Below are positions 36,326-47,090 of a DNA stretch of 64,000 nucleotides, one piece after another. The position numbers were made by a program, and so were the translations under genes. The DNA comes from Lates calcarifer (lineage: Eukaryota > Chordata > Actinopteri > Centropomidae): contig NC_066850.1 of assembly GCF_001640805.2 (NCBI RefSeq), positions 10,202,510 through 10,266,509 on the forward strand, read 5' to 3'. Positions within the stretch are counted from its first letter, which is position 1, and each line of letters opens with the position of its first letter. The notes beneath the pieces are model-generated. The model saw only the letters and a program-made list of their open reading frames with translations, was not told the origin of the DNA and did not search any database.

Positions 36326-39054
36326 TCTGTAGCTATATTGATTGTTTTGCATTTCTTGGTAATTTGGGCTGACATTTAAATGTATAATATGCCAGTTTTA
36401 GACAGAGTGAGAGAGCAGTGGTGGTTTAGCGAGCTAGACAGCAAATGAAGAGAGGGAGCAGTGTTAGAGAGAACAAAGCGGTGAATCAGGGAAATAAAAT
36501 GTTATTTTTCTCACTGTTTCACTGCAGTTATGTTTTAAAGTTTTAAAGCAAATCAACACACTCATACCTCCGCACAACCCTGTGGGAAGGTGCCACATTG
36601 CTGGATTTTGAATAAATGCAGCCTAAGCTCAGCCCCGCCCTCAGTAAAACAGACACACAAACCTGCAGCTGTTTATGCATCCAGGATGCTCTCACACCCT
36701 TTGAGCTGTTACACCCACTGCCCAAAGACTGCAGCCCTCATTGTCAGCAAATCTTAAGAAAAGGCCACAAATAGCAACGTCGATCATACTACCAAGTGGC
36801 TTATACCACACCACTGTGCCATTTCTCTTTGTTTTTGTCGAGAAATCAAAGAGATCAAAAACATATCAATGAGCCAAACAAAAGTGATGGAAGTTTGAGA
36901 TTAAGTTCCCATGTCCATGTATGAGTTTTTCTTGTAGGTAAAAAGGTCAAGCATTAATTGTTATTTATCACTTATCATTTATCACAAATTGTTATATGCC
37001 TAATGTCAGTGCAGTAGATGGAAATTGCAACAAGATACCGCATACTGATTTACGTGTAATTACATTCTTCAAATTTGTTTTGCAATCATTGAAAATGTGC
37101 CTGTATCACAAGTGACACAGGCAAAAATTAATACAACATAAGACGTTGACAAGAAAAAAAAAATGGAGATCAGTGTTTACAACCGCTCTGTAATTGGAAA
37201 CAAAATGTGATGTCAGTCACATTATTCTTTCCATGTTTTCTCCATCTGGACGAGAGCGGGAAAGTGTTGGTCGTGCTGCAGCTGAAGGTTTAAAAGCTTT
37301 TAGTGGGCTGAATTACGCCCTTGAGGCACTTTTTTTTCTCTGAATGCACCAGCTAGATCGGTGACAGTGTCTAACCCCAGGTTCTCTCCTGTGCATGTCT
37401 GAACCCACCTGCCTTTTCCCCTTTAGTCCATCAATCAATCCAGCCTGCATCACGCTCTAGTAAGCTTGACTGGCACTAAGGAGGGAATCAAGCCTTAGAG
37501 CGCAGTGTGTGGTGCTAGCCAGTTCATGTACACACACAGACATATATATATATCTCCACACATTTCTGTATCCCTTCATCTGTCTCTACAAGAAATGTTG
37601 CTCAAAATGGCAGCGAACTGCTCAGAATCACACGCCTACACTGACATACTAGATGATAGTTGTTCTGTGATGCTCAGAGATTTATGTCTTCCTACGACCT
37701 GTTTTTATTGGCACCAGCTCCTTCACAAGGCCACGAAGCTGGTCACTTCTGCCGCTCAAGGACCTTCCTTGTCAGGTCATTTGGCTCTTAAAATGCCCGA
37801 CCCCTCTGTTACTTTTAATGCTCAGAAGACACCCCTGTATTGATTCCTGCATTGATCTCATTCAGCTGGGACTATCTGTTTGTCCCTGAGCATCCAGAAA
37901 ATATCCTATCATGTCTGCATGTGCATTATTCTACCACTCACACAGTATCTGAGCTGCAGCCTTCTTTGTGTCAGCCTGATGAGTGTTGACAGCGCTCAGA
38001 GTCATGTCTTTCGTCGTGCGCGCAGGCATATTGTGCGTTGCTGTGTTTACCAGAGTGAGTTGGGAGCTGTTCTCTGCCCCAAGGCAGCACTGTGCAGGCG
38101 GGCAGGGTCGAGGGTTCAGGGTCGACCCTGAGTCGCGTTCCAACACCACATGGCACTGAATGAATGACCCGAGCATTCAGTGTTCCTCTAATGATTAAAT
38201 GCATCATGTTGTGATTTTTCCCTGGTGATTATATCTGCCAGTGCTTTACCAATTTCTGTCTCTGCTCACTGCTGATGGATGACAGAGCAATAATGGATGG
38301 CTTTGTCCGTACTTTTTTTTCTTTTTAACCCTGCTACTAATTAAAAATTCTAACACAGAAATCTAAAGTGGATAATTTTCAGCCAAAGTCTGTTAATTTC
38401 AATTTATGAACCAGGAATGTCTTGAGAGGGTAATGAACAGGCTGGCCATCCACATTCATAAACTGGCATAAATGAGAGCTGTGACAGGCTCTAATTAAGT
38501 CTCAAGCCACACTGGATTAATATTACACTGTTTTGTCAAGGAAACACAGAAGGCAAGGACAGAAAGGGAAGAGAAGATGTGATTGAAAAGACGCATGACA
38601 GGAGGAAGACAAAGAGAAAGACAGAGAGGTGGGCAACAAAGTTTTCACTTCTCAGGAGGGGTGGTAATAAGATAAGCTTTTTCTGAAGCATGAGCTCACA
38701 GATGGCTGTCCTCTCCTGGTGTGGCCAAGACTCTCCAGCTTCATTTATCTCCTCCTCACAGGATTGTTTCCGTCTTGCTGGATGACTCTTCCCCCTCCAC
38801 CTGCGCCTCCCCCCCATCCCACCCCACACAGAATAAGAGCGGTCCAGCCTTCATCGAGGATAATGAGAGTCGCTCAGACTTTCAAGGCCCTTATTTGCTT
38901 AAACAATGTTCACTGATTGTCTTATCGCAGAATGTTTTCTTCTTTCGCTGCCGAGTCAGACAAGATTTTCACAAAACGTCTGATGTTTGCAGACGTCCAA
39001 CTTTTGAAAATTTGCCAATTTCTGACATTTTGAGAACAGTTTCCTTGCACTTTT
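36326..39054. other. No gene seen; contains candidate conserved segment
   Basis: It holds a short (AT)n at 37542-37553 and a 16-bp perfect palindrome at 38116-38131. A segment at 38395-38530 has clustered TEAD-, MEIS- and homeodomain-like cores. Open frames of up to 112 codons (37505-37843) and 146 codons (38721-39161, running into the inverted family A copy) are not credible genes. Confidence 0.6.
38116..38131. repeat. 16-bp perfect palindrome
   Basis: TCAGGGTCGACCCTGA is fully self-complementary and sits in a locally GC- and CpG-richer patch. No known binding factor was recognised for the full motif. Confidence 0.8.
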
Positions 39055-39245
39055 CCATCTTTGGCCAATATATTTTTAGTCAGAAAATGTTGGAAAATAC
39101 TAGAAAAAGGGCCAATTTCCCAGAATCTAAAGTGATAATTGGTTCTTCTTGTGTTGTCTGACCAACAGTCCAAAACAAAATATTACTACTGCTAATCGTA
39201 GAAAAGCAGGAAAACCAGCAAATATTCAAACATGAGGAGGCATAC
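39055..39245 (-). repeat. Dispersed repeat family A, copy 3 (inverted)
   Basis: Read on the minus strand it gives 'GAATATTTGCTGGTTTTCCT', 'GCTTTTCTACGATTAGCAGT', the core 'GTTTTGGACTGTTGGTCAGA' and 'CAACACAAGAAG'. It continues with 'TTCTGGGAAATTGGCCC' and 'TTTTCCAACATTTTCTGACT'. This is the same order as copies 1, 2 and 4 but in opposite orientation, about 2.7 kb from copy 2. Confidence 0.7.
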
Positions 39246-39299
39246 AAAACACTTCATATCTCATTCTGTAAGTTTTCAAGTACAGTTGTTTGGGAGTTT

Positions 39300-39410
39300 G
39301 CATTGATTTGGACACCACAGTTTTGTAAAATGATAAACAAAAATGGACAAAATACAAAATTCCACTCATATTAGACAGGTCATGATATTAAATTACCACC
39401 CAGCCCTACA
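39300..39410 (-). repeat. Possible fragment of the 'AGGGCTGGGT' repeat
   Basis: On the minus strand the segment starts 'CTGTAGGGCTGGGTGGTAAT' (end near 39410). This is the same type of opening as the element at 15855. The remainder is too diverged to align by eye. Confidence 0.35.
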
Positions 39411-40794
39411 GTTGTCTATATTGTCCTCCTTAATGAGGCACTAACAAACAGAAATGCTCCATTTTTGGTGAAAGAAAAAGTGTGTGTGTGTGTGAGTTAC
39501 TGTAGCCATGCTGTGCTTGCAGCTGTGTATATTTTCTCTAATTTGGCCAAAGTCTGCTCCACTGGAGGCAGATTTTTTTTTTTCTATTTTGTGTATTTAA
39601 AAAAACACATGGCTAAAATTAGTGACAACAGCTAGAGAAAGGTACCCACTAACATGAATCTGTTTGGTAGTCTGTCCTACAAGTGTGTCTGTACGACAAC
39701 AGCTGTTACAGCCAGCTCTTTCCCAAATGTTACAAAGAGACATTAATAGACACAGTTCAACACAAAAAAATGATCAGAAAATGTCTGGCAAGCTGTTACT
39801 TTGCAACCTTTGAGCTGCTGGAAAGAGAAGAGAATTTATATTATATTGACATTTGTTGAAAAGCTATTACTGGAGGTGTGTTATAAATTACACTTAACAG
39901 ACTCAGAACATATTTATTTAATGAACTTCTCTAAAATAATCTGTAGGTAAATATCAGAAAATTAGATTGAGTTTAATATGATGTCATTAAGTGTACAGCT
40001 GCCAGAACTTGGTGTATGAATAGGAAGTGTACTTTTTGAATATGGAATATTTGATGTTTTGTGTTTAAATGTACATTATTTATGAGATACGATGAGATAT
40101 GGTTGTGTTCCTACCACACATGCAGGCCATGAAAACAAAGCACAGTCTGTTTGTTTTAGAGTGTGCTTTAATATGAAAGGAGGACTTTGTCACATCTTTA
40201 TTTTAAGGGAGCTGAATTTTCACACTAATTCCCAATGTTCTAGGATGTGTAAGGGACGGCTTAACACCATGCACCATCCTTGGTTTCCATGACGACTGTG
40301 ATCCCTGTATGATAATCGGATTCCCACTATAGCTGCGAAAACACTCATTCCTGCCTGATCCAAGAAAATTATGACACGAAAACTGCGTTGAGGAATTTGA
40401 CTGCGTGACGATGAACAGCCGGGCGGAGAAATGCTTTGTGGCTGAGGCAGCCTGCGGGGTCGGACCTCGGTGAGTCTATTCACAGCTGCAGCAGCAAGGT
40501 GGACCACAAAGGCTGTAGTATAGTTGAGGAGCTAAGCCATTTACTAAACAATGATAGAGGAGGTATTAGCAGCGGTGGTTGAACAATCCATTTTGTTTTT
40601 AACATGCGCTTTGGTATTAGAGGAAGAAGAGCATTAACAGTAAAAAAAAAAAGGAGCACTATTGACTCTCCTGTCTTTTATGTCACATAGTGGAAAATAA
40701 AGAAGCACAGGTAGCCATTTGTGTTTTTTGTGTGGTCCCATGTGGGTAGTGTGCATTTCTGCTCCTTCACCAGTCAAGCGAAAGTCCTGAGATT
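39411..40794. other. No gene seen
   Basis: A short (GT)n lies at 39478-39494, with T- and A-rich tracts near 39570-39610. No exon-like open frame with splice context was found. Confidence 0.6.
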
Positions 40795-41590
40795 AAGGTC
40801 ATTTTTACACCTGTAGTTTGGTTCAGTTGGTCTGAGCTAAGGAAAACAATGCTACAATACATTGTCGCTTTTTACTTCTAGTCCATTCATGTTCACACTG
40901 ACTTTTCACAAATAATTCAAGTGTTAACCTGAAGTCGTATGCAGATGATTCATTAATCATCACACTTTTAGCAAAAACTCAGTTTCAGATACCGACAGCA
41001 ATGCAGCGTTTTGCTTCTTCTTACTGTATTTTGTAATATTATGTTCTGTGGACTCACAGAGAGGCTGCAAAAAAAATAACGAGCTGTTCTGAGCATCATT
41101 AGTCAATGCTGCAAATCAACTTAATTTTTGGATAATGATGACCAGGTAGAAATGGAACAAGAAAGGTAGTTACAGTGTAGTGTTTCATTCATTTTTTAAT
41201 GAGGAGAAAATACTAAAATACACAAGCTAGGACACAAGCTCAACACACCACTGAATGAACTCCTTCTCACTGTCTGATTAGTCACCCAAATGTTAAGCAG
41301 AAATATATACAGTGATAGTACAGATCACATTGTTGATTTAGTAGCGGTTTTGTTTTTTAATTCATGCAAAAATCACATATCTACAATCATAAAATCCTGT
41401 GGTTGGTCTGTTTTGCTTCCACACCAAAAACAAACCACACCAGAGTTTGCTTTGGGGACCCATGTTTTTCTTGGTGGACTTGCTCTGGTTGTTAAGTCCA
41501 GTTGACAGCTTTCACACCGGCCTAAACGAACCGCACTAAATGAGCAAACACACCAGAGTTCCTCTGAACCAAACAAAACGGGTTAACAGC
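40795..41590. repeat. MITE-like element with terminal inverted repeats
   Basis: The left end carries 'TTTACACCTGTAG' and then GTTTGGTTCAG (40816-40826). The right end carries its exact reverse complement CTGAACCAAAC (41564-41574), next to 'TTTCACACCGGCCTAAACGA' and 'GAACCGCACTAAATGAGC'. This is the layout of an abundant, ~0.8-kb non-autonomous teleost DNA element whose ends read 'GTAGTTTGGTTCAGTTGGTC' and 'GAACCGAACCAAAC'-like. There is no transposase ORF. The superfamily cannot be assigned by eye, and target-site duplications were not identified. Confidence 0.6.
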
Positions 41591-42929
41591 TTAAAACACA
41601 GAAAAACCTCTCTTTCAGGAGACACGTGCCCCAAAAAGCAGCATGAGAAAACACAGACAACATGAACAGGGCAAGACTACGCACTACACAAAAGCACATG
41701 GAGAAAACTCAGACATGTATTTGATTATAGTTTTGCATAAACTGTGGAGTATCCAGAAGATCAAATTCTAGGGTTTTAATTGCATCCTTTCATTTCCAGA
41801 CGTTGAGGGGTTTTTAATCTTATGATATAGCTACGGAGAGGAAAGGGTTGACTGCATAAATTCTTTTCACTGGCACAGTCTTAGCCTTTCACATTTATCT
41901 TCAGCTCAGAGTATGACAACTATAGGTCCCCTCTCCTTTGCACAAGACAAATGACCTTATTACCACAGAGGACCATTCAAAATAGGATCATGTCAGGCAT
42001 GGCAAAAACGCTTGGGAGAAAATAAAGACCTGCTCTGCGAGCCGCACGCCATTTCTCAGGGAAACCATCAAAAGCACATTTTACAGTTTTAGAGCTTGTT
42101 TGGGCTTTCAACACACATCAAGAGACTCATCTAGAAGCACTGGTGGACTGAGAGGCAGTGTCAGTGTCTGTATAATTTAATACTATCCACAAGTTTGTAA
42201 AAGAGCTCCTTCTGCTGAGGCTGATTTGCTGCTGAGGACACATTTGTTTCGCCATAATGAAGTTTTTTTGTGTACTGATGGAGATATGCCTGGAGGGCAG
42301 CACTCCCTCTCTGTTTTACAGTGTGAATGTGTGTATGTGTGTGTATGGGCTTTTTCCCCCTGTGTTGTCATAGCACTGAGGGGGCAGGAGAGAGAGGCCA
42401 GGCACACAATGTTCTCCCTTGTGGGGAATTAGCGTCCGCATGCATAATTACAGGAAAGTAGAGGATGCCCAGGATTCATTTTCCTCGGCTATGTACATAA
42501 AGCCCTGTAGCCCTCTACATTATCTACAGATCACTATAACTTGCCTGATTGAATAATTCATGTTTGCAGCTGTGTGTGAGCGAGAATGTTTGATGCTGCG
42601 AAAGGATCCAAACTGTTTGATACCAGGTGAAGTTGCCGCCTTGTTCTGTCAACAATTATTCTCGCGCAATTTAAGGCATCACACTGACCTCAGTGCTCGA
42701 AAGGTCACAGCTGTCATATTCCCTTTGAAAAGTAGAGTTCATTGATTTGGATCTGGACCAATCTGCCGGGAACAGTAGGGACTAATGAGCCCAACATGCA
42801 TTTAGTGTCCAATCACAAACCATCAAGCCTGATTCATAATGGCAGACCTTAATAGCATGACTGATAGGCTAATAGACCAATCATATTTGTGTCAGTCATC
42901 CAAAATAGGCTTGCTCTTTACAGCAGATT
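41591..42929. other. No gene seen; contains candidate conserved segment
   Basis: Non-coding. A segment at 42430-42740 has homeodomain cores (GCATAATTA, GAATAATTC) and nuclear-receptor half-sites (TGACC at 42685, AAAGGTCA near 42700), and it lacks repeats. Open frames are 74 codons or fewer. Confidence 0.55.
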
Positions 42930-43360
42930 CAATTGATTTGCGTAAAGATCACAGTTTGCACACAGTGGTTCTGATATCACAAACTGAATCTGCTTTATTC
43001 AAGGAAAATAAACATCTGCAGGACATTTACAGTTTTACCAGGTAAAGGTTAAAAAACTACTTGCCCTTTACAAGAAAATAAACACAGTTTTATCAGACTA
43101 AGTCAAGAAGACAGATACATCCTATATCTAGCAATTGAGACACCCTGAAGGGTTGCAAGATCATGAGGTGACGATCAAGATAAGAAAGAGGAAGGAAAAA
43201 AATCTGCTACACACACCTCTGTGTACTGGATTGGTGTATGCTGTAGGCTTCTAAAAATATTCAAGTTAAAATCAGTCTCACAGCACATCAACGTGTGCTT
43301 TGTTTTTGAGTCATAAGCCAAAAAAGCTGGGAAACCCTGCTGTGGATTGCTTAAGTTAAT
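42930..43360 (-). repeat. Degenerate interspersed repeat ('TTTCCCAGCTTTTTTGGCTT' type), inverted
   Basis: On the minus strand it begins 'GGGTTTCCCAGCTTTTTTGG' followed by CTTATGACTC. It continues 'ACTGATTTTAACTTGAATAT', 'AATCCAGTACACAGAGGTGT', 'CTTATCTTGATCGTCACCTC' and 'GTATCTGTCTTCTTGACTTA'. It then reads 'GTAAATGTCCTGCAGATGTT' and 'TTCAGTTTGTGATATCAGA'. The order and wording match a common percomorph repeat. The open frame of 89 codons on the same strand lies inside it and is a by-product. Confidence 0.6.
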
Positions 43361-46300
43361 ATGTAAGGGTTCATTTTTATCATGTTCTACAAAAGCTTCA
43401 GTCAACATCTGAAAGCTGACTGAAAATATATGGACAGAGCTCACATCTACTGTACAAGCAACACAGTCAGGACCAGTGCTGACAAAAGTTACATCTTTGT
43501 TGGAACAATAATTTTAGTTCTTGTTAGGATGGCTGCCATCTGGGGAAACAGAGGGCGTTTTCATTCTAGGTACAAGTGCTTTGCACTGTGCCAGAGTACA
43601 ATAGGTCCCTGATGTGAAAGGCCCCCCTAAAGTTTCATGATGAAGCTCAAAAAATAGGCAGAAACCTTCTGGATGTAAACGTCCTTTCCCTTCCCTTTCA
43701 TATCACCGATTTAGCCTGGCCCAACCTGTCCTCATCTGAGTGACTCGTCAGATCATTCATACTGGCTTTTGCCCCTCAGGTGAGCCACGCTCTTCACTCG
43801 ATGTTTATGCAGGTTGTCAACACCTGACGGCAGACGAAGTGAGGCTGGCAGTTGGTTTCCCTTTGCCTGATCAGTCTGGACTGATGAAGGTCAGCACAGG
43901 GTGGCCTCACACAAACAAGCACACACCCTCATTCACGTGAAAAATCAAGCCAATTTAGGAGGAGATTTATGAAGAAAACAGGAGACATCTGGGGGGTGGG
44001 GGCTGGAGGATGCTGAGAGGAAGTCCAATTAGATGGACATTAAGGAAATTTGAGTGTAAAACTTGGCTGACTGTAATATCTGAAAAAGAAAGCTGTTTTT
44101 CTGAAGGAATTCCTGCTTATATTATTCAGATAATTGTTTGCCCAAGGTGTAAAATAAAATCTTTTAATATGAAATACAAAGGTCAGAATCTGTTCAGAAA
44201 ACCTGTTTAACAAGTGAACCCCCATTTTTCAAAGCCAGCGATCAAATCACATTGTTTGACTTCAGATTTCACAGGGTAGCCAGCAGCAGCCTAGAGGTAG
44301 TTTGGCATTAGTATCCTGTCATAACAACAAGTGAAGCCATGCCATTTGTTACTTTTGTTTCCCAGAACTCAAAGGCACTGCAGACTGTTTATGTAAACCT
44401 GACATCAGTGAGGCAAGAAGGAAATGATGAGCCCCAAGTCATGGCAACACTAAGACAGATTTTCACCCCCAGTGAGTGGTGCACTCAAGTGCCACCAGCC
44501 ACACAAAGATTTCCCTTTGTGTTTTAAAAGCTTGTGTGAGAGCTACATAAAATTGTTCTCCATGTCTCGGCTAAGCTCTTTAACAGAGACAAAGCGGTTG
44601 TCATTTTTCGTAACACCACCTAATTCCCTTAAATGTCACAGGAACACATTCAGCCAGTGCTGAACGGGAGCAGCAGTGTCAGACCTGGTGATGCTGTTTC
44701 CCTGTCAGGTGTTCCCTCTTTTTAACATTGATCTTTTCTGTATGTTTCTCCCCACGTATAAAGGTTAGAGTCAGTTGCACAAGGTCATGAGTTCACTGTT
44801 GTTTTCCTTTGTCTCTGTGTTTGCTTTTCTGGTGGCAAAACCTGAAGCTCTACGCCAGTGAGTCACAGAGCAAACAGTGCCTCAGGAGCAACACCGCCTC
44901 ACAAGCTGCTTCAACTTCTAATTTAAAGACATCAAGATATCATTTCTGACATCTGAGAAGATTTTTGGCTCCTTCTCACCCCGCTGCCAAACTGTTTTGT
45001 GCATCACCCGAAGTACTGCCTTCTCACAGGAAAGTCATTTCTGAGCAAGTGCGGATATTTCTCCACACTCCCCTCGTGGGATATCTAACAGCTTGTTCAG
45101 TCAAGGGTTATCAGCTGCAGATGGCTGAAGACAATAAACATGATCAAACATGGGGGTGGGTATTTTGAGGCAGTGTGACTTAAACTAAGTCATAAGACGA
45201 TGCAACGCCGCCTTTTTTGTAATAGTTCCGTATTTTCTCTCCAAACGATCTGTTTAGATTTTCATGTTTGACCCCTTGTATCAGGCAGTCCTTATGATTA
45301 AATGTCCTCATACACCACACTGGAGGCACAGCTTATTTACCAACTATAAACAATCTAACTTGTATAATGAGATGTGTGGGCTGCCCCTCACTATTAATGG
45401 CTCCTATAAATCACCTATTTATCTTAGCAGCGCTAAGCTCACGACTAATGCTGACTCTCGGCCTTTCTCTCTCCCCACTTTGAACCACCTTCAAGCCATC
45501 CTGTCCAGTAATCTTGATTAATTCTGTTTACCTCGGTGCAGTCATTACAGAGAATGGCCCCTATAATTTTAGCAGATACCGTCTTGAAGTTGATAAGTTG
45601 ACCTCGATCTTGCTCTACTCTTTCGCTTCAAGGTTACCGACTTTCTGAAAGTTGAAAAATGTTCTTCCTCCTGTGGTTTGTTTTAATACAGTTTCTCTCA
45701 TGCCACAGCACACCACCTCCACGTGTACACAGATAGATTGCAGTAAGACCCCATAACTCTTAGTTTCGAAGATTACACAGCAGCAAAGATAAACATATAG
45801 CATGTCACTTTTTCTATATCTGTAGAGTGAAGAAAAATCACCGCAAATAACATGACATGCTCTCCAACTCTGCATCTCCATTTGCCTAATGATCATGCAG
45901 GAGAGGGTCCCACTCCAGCAACAAAGCTGCCTGATTGTATGGTCCTCAGCATCACCAGAGATTGCTTGTGACGGGCCGGGGCTTACTTCATATCAGCTGA
46001 AACTCTTTTGTTCACAGATAATGCCTCAAAGACCACGTTTATTCCTATATAATTATTCTGCTGCTAAGCCCCCCCCCCCATGCACCTTACCCACTTGCAC
46101 ATTGCAGATGGAGAACTGGGGGTGGGGCGGGGGGATCATTCCACTTATTTGCCATTTTGAGTGAGTAGATAAAGGTCGCTTGATGTCTCAGATTAGGCAT
46201 TGTTGCTATTTCTGTGTTGTGGTTCAGAGAGTGTTATAAAGTCAAGAAACAGCTGCAGCTGCAATATAGTGTAATAATAAAACAGTTTTTTGCTCGACAT

Positions 46301-47079
46301 GGGGTGATCTATCTCTATAATCATGGTTAGTCAGAGCTCAACGTACTATCAGCAGCAATTTCATATGTTCAATTTGAGCTAATCATGCATGCTCCATTTC
46401 TATTTTCCACTTAAGTCATTGAACTGAAGAGGGATAAAACTGATTAAAGTGATATTGTCCTACATGGCAAAATCTTTATGAGGTTTAAGGAGGTGATTAT
46501 GAGTGGGGGTTAAAGTTGGACTTTCTTCATACCTATAGTTAAAAAAAAAATGCACCTTTTTCACTGCACTGTTACCTTATACCTGAAGGTCACATTAATT
46601 TTATAACATATACTACCCAGACTACAAAAGGCAGAGGCAGAAGAAAGCATAAAGGGAAAACCCTCAGTGCCACTCCCTCCCACACTGATCTCAAATGGAG
46701 CCCTGTAATAGACCAATTTCAGCCCTGCCTGGAGCAAACCAGCCCCTTTTATTCATGTACTCTGGTCTCTTCCTCTTTGGCCAGATTGCACAGGCACAGA
46801 TAGAGAGAGACCCCCCCCAATACACACACACACAACTCCCAATGCCCCCCTCCCCTTCCTGGCAGGATAAAATGAAAGAAGACGGTAGAGCCCCGTAAGG
46901 TTTCTGGATAGGTACAGCAGACAGCCCACATTAGGGATGGTAATGGACTGTTTGTATGCCCGGCTCCCTCCCCGCCTCATATTGTTCTTTCTCATGGGCT
47001 CCCAGGGCACTGCACCTCACTCCAAGGTCACAAGGGCTTAGTTGGAGAGGCCCAAGCCTTACGCTTACAGTATTTGGGT
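43361..47079. other. No gene seen
   Basis: No supported exon. A CTCF-like core CAGAGGGCG occurs at 43549-43557 (weak match). A C10 tract lies near 46071-46080, and a C-rich to CA-rich patch at 46811-46835. Open frames around 46.7-47.3 kb overlap on both strands and are not credible. Confidence 0.6.
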
Positions 47080-47090
47080 CCCCCTGGTGG
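47080..47090 (-). promoter_or_regulatory. CTCF-like motif (minus orientation)
   Basis: CCCCCTGGTGG matches the core of the CTCF consensus on the minus strand (CCACCAGGGGG) at all 11 positions, although flanking bases match less well. CTCF organises chromatin loops and boundaries; motif orientation matters. A second strong match at 48992 points the other way. Confidence 0.4.

Noticed and set aside
38721..39161. 146-codon plus-strand open stretch
   Set aside because: Its 3' part lies inside the inverted copy of repeat family A; no conserved motif.
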